Counted from the stretch's first letter, positions 5,808 to 13,520 are shown. The stretch: DNA of 15,533 bases from Actinomycetes bacterium (GCA_024227975.1 JAAETV010000605.1:1-15533), one strand, 5' to 3'. Notes: generated by a model not told the origin, from the sequence alone. Made by a program: numbers and translations.

Positions 5808-7298
5808 GTGAATCGTGGGCTGACCGACTCCTTCGCGGTGAAAGAGACCGCCCAAGGGACAACCCTGGCCGAGGTGCTATCGAGCGGCGGACCGGTGCCG
5901 GTCTTCACCGCAGCCGAGATCGCGGCCGACATCGCCTCGGCCCTCACGACCGCTCACCAGCAAGGCATCGTCCATGACGATCTCGAACCGACAGACATCA
6001 TCATCACCCCATCAGGCCGCGCCAAGATCATAGGCTCCGGAGTCATTGCCGGATTCGGCGTGGGCCCCGATGGCGACCTGCCCTCCCTCGGCTTGGTATT
6101 GCTCCAAATGGTCGGAGAAGGCATTCCTACGGGCCTGAGCTCGATCATCGAACGACTCCTCAGTACCGATCCCTCCGCGTCCTACCCATCAGCGGAAGCC
6201 GCTGAGGCTGATCTCCGCAAGTTCGTAGACATTTATGCGGGTATGAACGGCCATTCCGTCAGGTCGCGGACGGGGGAGACCAAGGTCGTTGGGGTGAACC
6301 AACCCCAGGCCGATCAAGAGTTCGAGGACGATCTGGTCAGCAGTCCGGTCTTCCTCATCACCCTGGCCACTTTGCTGGTCCTTCTGATCGGGCTCATCCT
6401 CTATCTGTCGGCTGCGATATCTGGACCATCGCAAGATTCCGGCACTGACGCCGTGAAGGTTCCGACCGTCATCGGCGACAGCCAGGTTCTTGCCATCCAA
6501 CGGCTACAGGATGCTGGCTTCATCGTCGAGGAGGTGTTGGTCGAAAGCGACCAGATCAACCCCGGCACCGTCTTCGCTCAAGATCCAGCCCCTCGAACCG
6601 GCATGGAGGCCGGTAGCAAGATCGTGATCTCCATTGCCCTGGCGCCCTCAACCGTTGCCGTCCCCGACGTCTTGGATGCGGTCCACACCGAAGCCAGCGC
6701 GGAGCTATCAGCTCTTGGCCTCGCCGTCCGCATCCAACGTCAGCCGAGCGAGGTGATCGAGATCGATCGAGTGGTCGGCCAATCCCTTCCTGGCGGACAG
6801 CAAGTCGCGGAGGGAGCCGACATCACACTCTTCGTTTCGAGTGGGCCCGAGGAGGCCATCATTCCCGATCTCGCGGGCATGACCGTCGACCAGGCCCAGT
6901 CCGAGCTCGACGCACTCGGCTTCTGGACGGTGCGAGTGGAGTTCGAGCCCAATCCTGCGGTGGCCAAGGACAATGTGATCAGGACCGAACCGGCACCCGA
7001 CGGTCAGATCGAGTTGACCACCCCGATCGTCCTTGTCGTGTCGACAGCCAACCACGATTTCGTCCCCTCGGTGGTTGGCCAAGGCCGGGAGGCGGCGCTA
7101 CAGATGATGTGGGCCCGGGGATTCTCAGTCAGCATCGACTGGGTCGATGTAGATTCCGACTCGGGGCAGGTCGAAACCGTTATCTCGCAGAGTCCGGAGG
7201 CCGAAGCCCTCCTCCCCGTCGGGACCGTCATCACCCTGCGGGTGGGTCGCGAACCCGGCTTCTTTTCCTGGTGGCCAGGCAGAGGTCGAGGAGACTAG
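5808..7298 (+). CDS. Membrane PASTA-repeat protein with degenerate, N-lobe-less kinase domain
   Basis: 496 residues. Residues ~8-140 align by motif with the C-lobe of PknB-type kinases, starting at the hinge (VKETAQGTTLAEVL). The Gly loop and ATP-binding Lys are absent. The catalytic loop reads HDDLEPTDI (56-64) instead of HRDLKPxN, DFG is GSG (76-78), and there is no APE. The DxxSLG helix survives as DLPSLGLVLLQM and the end as YPSAEAAEADLRKF. Catalysis is therefore not expected. A membrane span (~180-203) leads to four PASTA repeats outside the cell (~217-278, 283-346, 349-413, 417-480). PASTA domains of PknB/StkP bind peptidoglycan fragments or lipid II. An in-frame TAG at 5793 excludes a longer form. 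Likely role, inferred: a wall-binding scaffold or pseudokinase partner of an active kinase. Confidence 0.9.
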   Translation: MNRGLTDSFAVKETAQGTTLAEVLSSGGPVPVFTAAEIAADIASALTTAHQQGIVHDDLEPTDIIITPSGRAKIIGSGVIAGFGVGPDGDLPSLGLVLLQMVGEGIPTGLSSIIERLLSTDPSASYPSAEAAEADLRKFVDIYAGMNGHSVRSRTGETKVVGVNQPQADQEFEDDLVSSPVFLITLATLLVLLIGLILYLSAAISGPSQDSGTDAVKVPTVIGDSQVLAIQRLQDAGFIVEEVLVESDQINPGTVFAQDPAPRTGMEAGSKIVISIALAPSTVAVPDVLDAVHTEASAELSALGLAVRIQRQPSEVIEIDRVVGQSLPGGQQVAEGADITLFVSSGPEEAIIPDLAGMTVDQAQSELDALGFWTVRVEFEPNPAVAKDNVIRTEPAPDGQIELTTPIVLVVSTANHDFVPSVVGQGREAALQMMWARGFSVSIDWVDVDSDSGQVETVISQSPEAEALLPVGTVITLRVGREPGFFSWWPGRGRGD

Positions 7299-7362
7299 GA
7301 CGGTTTGAGGGTGCCCGGACCAAGCCACTCCGGTCCCCCTCCCCCCGAAGCCTGAGCCGTCC
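7298..7362 (+). terminator. Candidate nested hairpin after the PASTA gene
   Basis: GGACGG (7298-7303) pairs with CCGTCC (7357-7362), and inside it GGACC (7317-7321) pairs with GGTCC (7332-7336). Together they could fold as a branched terminator-like structure directly after the PASTA gene stop. No T-run follows. The rest of the gap up to 7473 holds no recognisable gene and no convincing promoter, although one is expected there for the hydroxylase operon. Confidence 0.3.
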
Positions 7363-7473
7363 ACTACCGGGATCAGCACCCATACCAGGGCTGACAATGT
7401 TGCAGGCAACTCGAAAGAGATGTGCGGGGCGGGATACGTTTGGCCACTCGGACGACTGTCACAAGGAGACGGC

Positions 7474-8337
7474 GTGAAGTATCTCGCACCTACGACGGTG
7501 GCAGAGGCCACCAAGCTCCTGGCGGAGCAACCTGGAGCCCAGGTCTTCGCCGGCGCAACCGATCTAATACCGCAGATCAGAGGGGGGCGACCCGAACCGG
7601 ACGCCATCATCGACCTGAAGCGTATCGACCGCATGATGGCCGTGGCCAACAACGACCAGTCATGGAGGATCGGGGCCGCAACCCCGGCCGCTGATCTCAC
7701 TGCGAACGGTGACTTCAGTGCCGAATTCCCTGGCTTGTCCGAAGCGGCCGGCCTGATCGGTTCCGACCAGGTCCAGAACCGATGCAGCCTGGGGGGCAAT
7801 CTGTGCAACGCCTCCCCCGCCGCCGACTCGGTGCCGGCCATGATCGTCAACGGGGCCCGGGCCGTCATCGCCTCATCGAGCGGGACCCGGACCATCCCCG
7901 TGGAGGAGGTGACGACCGGTCCCGGCTCGACCTCCCTGGCCGACGACGAGATCATCGTCGAGTTCGAAGTCGATCACCGGCCGGCCAACACTGGCGATGC
8001 CTACCTCCGCATCATTCCCCGGACCGAGATGGATATCGCCATCGTCGGTGCCGGGGCCCGCATCACCCTCGACGACAGTGGCAATTGCGCCTCGGCCACC
8101 ATCGCCCTCGGTGCCGTTGCCCCCACCGCCATCCGGGTCCCCGAGGCTGAAGCAGCCCTGGCTGGCCAACCCATCAATGACAACACCCTGGCCGCGGTGG
8201 CAGCAGCCGCCAGTGCCGCCTGCAATCCCATCGACGACAAGCGAGGCACCATCGCCTACCGACGCCAGGTGGCTGGTGTCCTGGTCAAACGAGTCGTCAA
8301 GGCCGCAGCCGAACGAGCAAACGGAGCACAACAATGA
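7474..8337 (+). CDS. Molybdenum hydroxylase FAD-binding (medium) subunit, CoxM-like
   Basis: 287 residues. This subunit carries FAD and passes electrons from the iron-sulfur subunit to an acceptor. The FAD-binding signatures are FAGATDLIPQIR (25-36) and CSLGGNLCNASPAADSVPA (104-122), followed by RIIPRTEMDIAIVGAGARI (179-197), typical of the CO-dehydrogenase medium subunit family. The length is normal for it. The start is GTG 7474 because AAGGAG (7463-7468) lies five bases upstream; an in-frame ATG at 7420 lacks a ribosome binding site and adds 18 unrelated residues. It is first of three subunit genes and overlaps the next as ATGA (8334-8337), showing translational coupling. Confidence 0.92.
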   Translation: MKYLAPTTVAEATKLLAEQPGAQVFAGATDLIPQIRGGRPEPDAIIDLKRIDRMMAVANNDQSWRIGAATPAADLTANGDFSAEFPGLSEAAGLIGSDQVQNRCSLGGNLCNASPAADSVPAMIVNGARAVIASSSGTRTIPVEEVTTGPGSTSLADDEIIVEFEVDHRPANTGDAYLRIIPRTEMDIAIVGAGARITLDDSGNCASATIALGAVAPTAIRVPEAEAALAGQPINDNTLAAVAAAASAACNPIDDKRGTIAYRRQVAGVLVKRVVKAAAERANGAQQ

Positions 8338-8816
8338 GCCGCACCCACGTCAGCGCAAACATCAACGGCGACGACGTCGAGTTCCTCTGCCAAGGGGACG
8401 GCTCACTACTCAACGCCCTCCGCGACGATGTCGGCCTCACCGGCGTCAAGGAAGGCTGCGGCACCGGCGACTGTGGCGCCTGCTCGGTCATCATCGACGG
8501 CCGCCTCACCAACTCCTGCCTGGTCTTCGCGGCCGAAGCCGACGGGGCCTCCGTCGTCACCGTTGAAGGGCTGGCCCACTCGGGTGAGCTCCACCCCCTC
8601 CAGCAGTGCTTCCTGGAAGGGGCAGCCCTCCAGTGCGGGATCTGCACACCGGGCGTCCTGCTGGCAGCCAAGGCCCTGCTCGACAAGAACCCGAACCCGA
8701 CCGAAACCGAAGTCCGCTACGCCCTGGCCGGCAACCTCTGCCGTTGCACCGGCTACGACAAGATCATCCGCTCGGTTCTCGAAGCCGCGGCCGAGATGAA
8801 TGGAGCCTCATCATGA
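8334..8816 (+). CDS. Molybdenum hydroxylase [2Fe-2S] (small) subunit, CoxS-like
   Basis: 160 residues carrying two [2Fe-2S] clusters that relay electrons from the molybdenum centre to FAD. The plant-ferredoxin-type cluster uses Cys42, Cys47, Cys50 and Cys62 (GCGTGDCGAC, then NSC). The second, helical-domain cluster uses Cys101, Cys104, Cys136 and Cys138 (QCGICTPG, then CRCTGY). All eight ligands are present and the length is normal for the family. Start and stop overlap both neighbouring subunit genes as ATGA, so the three are surely one operon producing one complex. Substrate specificity cannot be read from this subunit. Confidence 0.95.
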   Translation: MSRTHVSANINGDDVEFLCQGDGSLLNALRDDVGLTGVKEGCGTGDCGACSVIIDGRLTNSCLVFAAEADGASVVTVEGLAHSGELHPLQQCFLEGAALQCGICTPGVLLAAKALLDKNPNPTETEVRYALAGNLCRCTGYDKIIRSVLEAAAEMNGASS

Positions 8817-11074
8817 CCGTGACCGGAGAACCCCAAGCAACGCCCGGTTACAAGTGGGTTGGGAGCCGCCCCATCCGCCCCGACGGGTTGGAGAAGGTCA
8901 CCGGCAAGGCTCGTTTCGGAGCCGACCTGTACCTGCCGGGCATGCTGGAGGGCGCCGTACTACGCTCCCCTGTCGCCCACGCCAGGATCGTATCGATCGA
9001 TACCTCCGAGGCTGAGCAGATGCCAGGGGTGAAAGCGATCATCACTGGTGCCGACTTCCCCGATCTGGCCGCGGCCGGAGCCCGACCCGACGCAGTGATG
9101 ATGGCGGCCAACGCCATCGCCCGAGACAAGGTGCTCTACGAAGGCCACCCGGTGGCCGCCGTTGCCGCCACCAATCGCAAGCAGGCCAAGGCCGCGGCCA
9201 AGGCCATCAAGGTCGACTACGAGGTCCTGCCCCATGTCCTCACCGTCGACGAAGCCATGGCCGACGGGGCACCCCTGCTCCATGATGGGATGAGGACCCG
9301 GGGCATGGATCCCGCCCCCGAGGAAGACTCGAACGTCGCCTCCCGCATCGTGCATGAGCGAGGCGACCTCGATCAGGGCTTCGCTGACGCCGATGCGGTA
9401 GTGGAGCGGGAGTTCACCACCAAGCCCGTCCATCAGGGCTATATCGAACCTCACGCCGCGGTGGCTGATGCCCCCAAGGAGGGCCGGGCCAACCTCTGGT
9501 GCTCGTCGCAGGGTCACTTCGATATGCGGACCCAGACCACAACCGTGCTGGGTTGGGAAATTGGCCGACTCAAGGTCACCGCGGCTGAGATCGGGGGCGG
9601 ATTCGGCGGGAAGACCGTCATCTACCTGGAGCCCCTGGCCGTCACCTTGTCGCAGAAGGCGGGCCGACCGGTGAGGCTGGTCATGGACCGCGACGAGGTC
9701 TTCAAGGCCTCCGGCCCTGCCTCCGGCACCCGCATGAAGGTCAAGATGGGCGTCAACAACGACGGCCAGATGACGGCCTGCGACATCTGGATGGCCTTCG
9801 AGGCCGGTGCCTACCCCGGCTCCCCGGTCGGGGCGGCCGGGATGACCATCATCGCTCCCTACGACATCCCCAACTTCTTCATCGAGGGCTTCGACGTGGT
9901 TGTCAACAAGCCCAAGGTTGCCGCCTACCGGGCCCCCGGGGGACCCATGGCCGCCTTCGCGGTGGAGAGCGTCATCGATGAGCTGGCCGAGGCCATCGAG
10001 ATGGACCCTGTCGAGCTGCGACTCAAGAACGCCGCGGTTGAGGGGACCCAAGCCGCCTACGGGCCAAAGTTCCCCCGCATCGGGTTCGTCGAGACCCTCG
10101 ACGCCATCAAGAACCATGACCACTATCAGACTGAGCTCGGGCCCAATCAGGGTCGGGGTGTCGCCTCCGGGTTCTGGTTCAACGCCGGTATGAACTCCAG
10201 CGCCACCGTGCACGTCAACAACGACGGCACCCTCACGGTCATGACCGGCTCCCCCGATCTGGCCGGAAGCCGAGCCTCGATGGCTCTGATGGCGGCCGAG
10301 ACCATGGGCATCGACTACGCCCGGGTCCAGGCCGTGGTTGCCGACACCGAATCGGTCGGCTTCAACGACGTCAGCGGAGGAAGCAGGACCACCCTGGCCA
10401 CCGGGGCAGCCGTAGTGGAGGCGTGCGAGAAGATCCGAGACGAGTTGAAGGCCCGGGCGGCCAAGACCTGGGATTGTGAGCTGGACCAGGTCGAATGGGT
10501 CGACGGGCAAGCCCAGCTGGCCGACGGGAGCGAAACACCCCTGACGTTGAAGGCTCTGGCCTCCAAGTGGGGCCGGACCGGGGGCCCGATCTCAGCCACG
10601 GCTGCGCTCAACGCCCGGGGTGTGGGGGCGGCGTTCTCGACCCAGGTGTGCGACGTCGAGGTCGATCCTGAGACCGGGGTCGTCACCGTCTTGCGCTACA
10701 CCACGGCCCAGGATGCCGGCACCGCCATCCACCCCAGCTACGTCGAAGGCCAACTCCAGGGCGGCGTCGTGCAGGGGATCGGTTGGGCCCTCAACGAGGA
10801 ATACGTCCACAACGCGGACGGAACCTTGGACAACGGCAGCTTCCTCGACTATCGGATTCCAGTGGCCTCGGACCTCCCCATGATCGATACGGTCGTGGTC
10901 GAGGTACCGAACCCGCTCCATCCCTTCGGGGTGCGCGGAGTCGGCGAGGTCGGGATCGTTCCTCCCTTGGCCGCGGTGGCGAACGCGGTGGCGGCCGCAA
11001 CCGGCTGCCGCATTCCCGATCTGCCCCTGTCGCCGATGAGGATCCTCGAGGCCATCAACGAGAAGGACTCCTAG
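8813..11074 (+). CDS. Molybdenum hydroxylase large subunit, CoxL/XdhA family, substrate unknown
   Basis: 753 residues binding the molybdopterin cofactor; the catalytic subunit of the complex encoded with the two genes before it. The N-terminal hammerhead domain has LEKVTGKARFGADL (26-39) and LRSPVAHARI (50-59). Cofactor-binding elements are SQGHF (232-236), GGGFGGKT (261-268) and the C-terminal GVRGVGE with the probable catalytic Glu712. The loop over the metal reads AYRAPGGP (371-378). True form I CO dehydrogenase has AYRCSFR with the copper-binding Cys, and form II has AYRGAGR. CO oxidation is therefore not supported; hydroxylation of an aldehyde, heterocycle or CoA thioester is more likely. 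Thr268 stands where xanthine dehydrogenase has Glu. ATG 8813 overlaps the preceding stop as ATGA, setting the start despite a longer open frame. Confidence 0.92.
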   Translation: MTVTGEPQATPGYKWVGSRPIRPDGLEKVTGKARFGADLYLPGMLEGAVLRSPVAHARIVSIDTSEAEQMPGVKAIITGADFPDLAAAGARPDAVMMAANAIARDKVLYEGHPVAAVAATNRKQAKAAAKAIKVDYEVLPHVLTVDEAMADGAPLLHDGMRTRGMDPAPEEDSNVASRIVHERGDLDQGFADADAVVEREFTTKPVHQGYIEPHAAVADAPKEGRANLWCSSQGHFDMRTQTTTVLGWEIGRLKVTAAEIGGGFGGKTVIYLEPLAVTLSQKAGRPVRLVMDRDEVFKASGPASGTRMKVKMGVNNDGQMTACDIWMAFEAGAYPGSPVGAAGMTIIAPYDIPNFFIEGFDVVVNKPKVAAYRAPGGPMAAFAVESVIDELAEAIEMDPVELRLKNAAVEGTQAAYGPKFPRIGFVETLDAIKNHDHYQTELGPNQGRGVASGFWFNAGMNSSATVHVNNDGTLTVMTGSPDLAGSRASMALMAAETMGIDYARVQAVVADTESVGFNDVSGGSRTTLATGAAVVEACEKIRDELKARAAKTWDCELDQVEWVDGQAQLADGSETPLTLKALASKWGRTGGPISATAALNARGVGAAFSTQVCDVEVDPETGVVTVLRYTTAQDAGTAIHPSYVEGQLQGGVVQGIGWALNEEYVHNADGTLDNGSFLDYRIPVASDLPMIDTVVVEVPNPLHPFGVRGVGEVGIVPPLAAVANAVAAATGCRIPDLPLSPMRILEAINEKDS

Positions 11075-11087
11075 GACCGGTTGGTAG

Positions 11088-11336
11088 ATGGCGATCAATG
11101 TTCACCTGGCGGCCGGCCTGCGCGACCTCACCAACGGGGTGGCCGACGTCGAAATCGATGCCCCGACCGTGCGGGTCTTGATCAGAGCCCTCGATGAGCA
11201 GTTTCCCGGATTGGGGGAGCGACTCGTCGAGGGCACCTCGGTCGCCATCAATGGTGAGATCCTGGCCGACGCCATCTACGAGTCACTTCCCGACGGGGCG
11301 GAAGTCCACTTCCTCCCAACCCTGGCCGGAGGCTAG
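11088..11336 (+). CDS. MoaD/ThiS-family sulfur-carrier-like protein
   Basis: 82 residues with a ubiquitin-like fold pattern ending in LAGG. The C-terminal Gly-Gly is the feature adenylated and thiocarboxylated in MoaD and ThiS. The segment TVRVLIRALDEQFPGLGERL (about 24-43), then VAINGE and LPDGAEVHFLPTLAGG, is typical of MoaD-like proteins. Its start is 13 bases after the hydroxylase large-subunit stop, so it is probably in the same operon; the ribosome binding site is weak. MoaD supplies sulfur for the molybdopterin dithiolene. An operon-linked copy could serve cofactor supply for this enzyme or another sulfur-transfer step. The matching MoaE or activating enzyme is not in the window. Confidence 0.8.
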   Translation: MAINVHLAAGLRDLTNGVADVEIDAPTVRVLIRALDEQFPGLGERLVEGTSVAINGEILADAIYESLPDGAEVHFLPTLAGG

Positions 11337-11372
11337 TCCCCGGCTGTCTGCCCTCGAATCAAGGAGACACCC

Positions 11373-11657
11373 ATGGCTACCCAGCTCCGCCGCTACACGA
11401 TCGCCGCTGGCGGTCTCGACCGTATGGTCGAGTGGTTTCCATCCATCATCGAAGTCCGTGAGAAGTACGGGTTCACGGTCGACTTCGCCTACGCCGACAG
11501 GGAGAACAACGAGTTCGTGTGGGGGGTCAGCCACCCCGGTGATTTCGAAGCGGCCCTCGCCATCTACAACGACTCCCCCGAGCGGGCCGCCGCCTTCGAC
11601 GGCTTCGAGAGCCCGGTGACGGCCATGGTGGTGTCGATGGTCGAACCCGTCGGCTGA
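11373..11657 (+). CDS. Small NIPSNAP/ABM-like dimeric alpha-beta barrel protein
   Basis: 94 residues. Start ATG 11373 is supported by AAGGAG (11361-11366) six bases upstream. The pattern LRRYTIAAGGLDRMVEWF, then VREKYGF, NEFVWGVSH, and a C-terminal SMVEPV resembles NIPSNAP-type or antibiotic-monooxygenase-like ferredoxin-fold proteins, which form dimers. No catalytic residue can be assigned. It follows the MoaD-like gene by 36 bases and is probably the last gene of the hydroxylase operon, converging on the YqeC-like gene with a 20-base gap. It could be an accessory protein or a small enzyme acting on the hydroxylase product; this is inference. Confidence 0.7.
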   Translation: MATQLRRYTIAAGGLDRMVEWFPSIIEVREKYGFTVDFAYADRENNEFVWGVSHPGDFEAALAIYNDSPERAAAFDGFESPVTAMVVSMVEPVG

Positions 11658-11687
11658 GGACTCTCAACCGAGGACTCTCAGCTCAGC
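11653..11687. terminator. Repeat and weak dyad between two converging operons
   Basis: GAGGACTCTCA occurs at 11656-11666 and again at 11670-11680. The first copy overlaps the stop of the plus-strand gene and the second contains the stop of the minus-strand gene. GCTGAG (11653-11658) can pair with CTCAGC at 11677-11682 or 11682-11687, giving a 6-bp stem. As the only non-coding sequence between two convergent operons it may act as a weak two-way terminator, but there is no T-run on either strand. Confidence 0.3.
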
Positions 11688-12430
11688 GCCACGGCAAATA
11701 GAGGTACGACATCCTGGGCATCGCCTTCGGCCCCCATGGCGGCGACGGCGGCGGCCAGCTCCTGAGCTATGTCTTCCCGATCGGGGCTGACCTTCGTCAC
11801 CACCACCACGAAGCGGGCCTCAGGGGGAACAGCCCGCCGATTCCCCTTGGGGGCGAGCAATACCCTGGCCGCCCGTTGGGGGGTCAACACATCGTGGGTC
11901 CGACAGCCCCCAAGCTCGGCCACCAGATGGGGGCGATGGCAGCCATCATCGATCACGACTCCGAGGGCGTCGACCCCGATTACCGACACGGCCAGAGTCG
12001 CCGTCGAGCCCACCACCGGCTCATGGTCAGCAGGCGCCTTGAAGGGACGACGACGGGCCCCGTCGGCCTCCACTACCAGATGGTCGAGATGGCCGAACCA
12101 ACGATCGCAGGTGTTGGGATCGACCCCGAGCGCCACCGGTTCGTCGATGGCACCCCACACCACCGTCGGCCGGTCGATGGCGGCAATGGTCACGTCGTCG
12201 GGGGCGATCAGCACCGGTAGGCCGGAGTCCTGGTCGCAACCCATCTTGGTCGTAGTCGTCAGCACACAGCGCCGACCCGACGGGTTGGCGCTGAGATAGC
12301 GGACCAGGGCGTGAGCCAGGGTGGTTTTGCCCCCACCACCGACCACGGCGACGTGTTCATGGGGGCCGAGGTCGAGCGCGGGTCCCAGTGCGTCCACCGG
12401 CAGGACAACCAAGGGATTGGGGATGGCCAT
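11678..12430 (-). CDS. yqeC: YqeC-like putative selenium-dependent hydroxylase accessory protein
   Basis: 250 residues. The features match the YqeC family: a P-loop VGGGGKTT (30-37), TTTTKM (58-63), and VVEADGARRRPFKAPADHEP (119-138), which is the family's most characteristic segment. VVVTK (209-213) is a possible nucleotide-specificity motif. Known of the family: YqeC occurs with YqeB, SelD and a labile-selenium molybdenum hydroxylase. It is a predicted nucleotide-binding maturation factor whose biochemistry is unresolved. Start ATG 12430 places the P-loop at the normal distance; the open frame continues upstream only across the next gene in another frame. No clear ribosome binding site is seen. 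It lies 55 bases after the lipoprotein gene and in line with the second hydroxylase gene, suggesting one minus-strand operon. Confidence 0.85.
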   Translation of the reverse strand: MAIPNPLVVLPVDALGPALDLGPHEHVAVVGGGGKTTLAHALVRYLSANPSGRRCVLTTTTKMGCDQDSGLPVLIAPDDVTIAAIDRPTVVWGAIDEPVALGVDPNTCDRWFGHLDHLVVEADGARRRPFKAPADHEPVVGSTATLAVSVIGVDALGVVIDDGCHRPHLVAELGGCRTHDVLTPQRAARVLLAPKGNRRAVPPEARFVVVVTKVSPDREDIAQELAAAVAAMGAEGDAQDVVPLFAVALS

Positions 12431-12485
12431 GGCGGCGAGGGTACCGGCCCTTGCGCCTTCAGGCAGGACCGACCGGCCTGACCGG

Positions 12486-13424
12486 TCAGGGCATGAGCAG
12501 GCCTTCGCCCGACACCACCTGATCGGGGGGCGGAGCGATGATGCCGACATCAGTGCCGTAGTCATAGATATCGACCACGAGCTCGACAGCCCCGACCGAG
12601 CTCGGAGCATCGGCGGCGATGGCTTCCCCCGGGACCTCGATGGAGTAGCGGCGGAGCAGCCCATCATCCACCGCGATCCATAGCTCCAAGGGGAACTCGG
12701 TTGTGGTCAGCGGTCCGACCTTGGCTTCCAGCGCCGCTCGTTCGATCGGATCGAGCTCAGCCGATACCGAGGCCAGATCGACCAGGGCCCGCCAATGGCG
12801 GGTCTGCACATCTCGTACCGTCTCCAAGCCCAGATCTTCGACCGCGGCATCAGCTCCGGCCAGGGCCGCCAGTACCTCGGTTGGATTGGCGGCTCCGCCG
12901 GCGAGGCCGAAATCTTCGGTTGCGGTACCGATCTCGTCGGCACCCAGGGCCATCCAGGCATCTTCCTGGCCCGTGAACAGACTGAGCACGCTCCAATTGA
13001 GCCAGCCCTCAGTCCCGATCACGACGATCTTCATCGGTTCAGACAGGAAGCCCTCGAATCCGGGCGGGATTCCGAACCCATCGCCGACCAGGCCACTGGC
13101 GAGGAAGTCGCCGAGGTCGATCGTCATCTCCATGGCTTCGGCTTCGATGTCGAAACTGCCACTCATGGCCAGCTCGACCGCCGAGGCGGGATCGCTATCG
13201 CCAGACGTAGCGCCATCGACCCCAGTGATGGTGTACCGACCCTCGAAGCGGGCCGAGTTCGCGGCGGCGGCCGCTGTGAGCGTCTCGGAGAAGGCCAGGG
13301 TGGCGGGAGCCCCGTCCGTCGAGCCAGCGTCGATGGACTCGTCGGCTGGGGCCGATGAACAGGACCCGGCCACGAGGGCCAGGAGCGCTACCAGGATGAT
13401 GACAGGGAGAGATCGCTTGGACAC
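12486..13424 (-). CDS. Secreted lipoprotein, LppX/LprAFG-like
   Basis: 312 residues. Signal peptide: MSKR, a hydrophobic core (SLPVIILVALLALVAG) and a lipobox-like AGSC with Cys22 as the probable lipidated residue, then a Ser/Ala/Asp linker. The mature part, with FSETLTAAAAANSARFEGRY and a C-terminal HWRALVDLAS followed by PLELWIAVDDGLLRRYSIEV, recalls the actinobacterial LppX/LprAFG-type lipoproteins, some of which carry lipids across the periplasm. The family link is by pattern only. The start is GTG, with AGGGAAAGG just upstream. It is 96 bases after the second hydroxylase gene and 55 before yqeC. A lipoprotein between a cytoplasmic hydroxylase and its maturation factor is unexplained; it may be a separate transcription unit. 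Confidence 0.75.
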   Translation of the reverse strand: MSKRSLPVIILVALLALVAGSCSSAPADESIDAGSTDGAPATLAFSETLTAAAAANSARFEGRYTITGVDGATSGDSDPASAVELAMSGSFDIEAEAMEMTIDLGDFLASGLVGDGFGIPPGFEGFLSEPMKIVVIGTEGWLNWSVLSLFTGQEDAWMALGADEIGTATEDFGLAGGAANPTEVLAALAGADAAVEDLGLETVRDVQTRHWRALVDLASVSAELDPIERAALEAKVGPLTTTEFPLELWIAVDDGLLRRYSIEVPGEAIAADAPSSVGAVELVVDIYDYGTDVGIIAPPPDQVVSGEGLLMP

Positions 13425-13520
13425 GCCTTTCCCTGTCGGCGATCTGGGCCCAGAACTGAAAGATCTAGCGGATAGAGACCACTCGATCTGCCGACGTCGC
13501 TCTACCGGGTCGGTGCCCCC

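Noticed and set aside
7391..7440. Promoter for the hydroxylase operon (CTGACA at 7391, TTGCAG at 7400, TACGTT at 7435)
   Set aside because: None of these boxes pairs with a partner at 16-18 bases, so no promoter could be called although one is expected in this gap.
8960..10510. 516-codon open frame on the minus strand opposite the hydroxylase large subunit
   Set aside because: It is fully antisense to a well-supported gene. Its product is a Gly/His/Asp-rich composition with no recognisable motif, as expected from a high-GC codon-bias shadow.
7474..11074. Annotation of the three-subunit operon as a carbon monoxide dehydrogenase (coxMSL)
   Set aside because: The large subunit lacks both the form I (AYRCSFR) and form II (AYRGAGR) signatures, so only family membership is claimed.
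12431..12667. N-terminal extension of the YqeC-like frame to 12667
   Set aside because: The extra 79 residues overlap the lipoprotein gene, show no similarity to the family, and would move the P-loop away from its normal place near the N-terminus.
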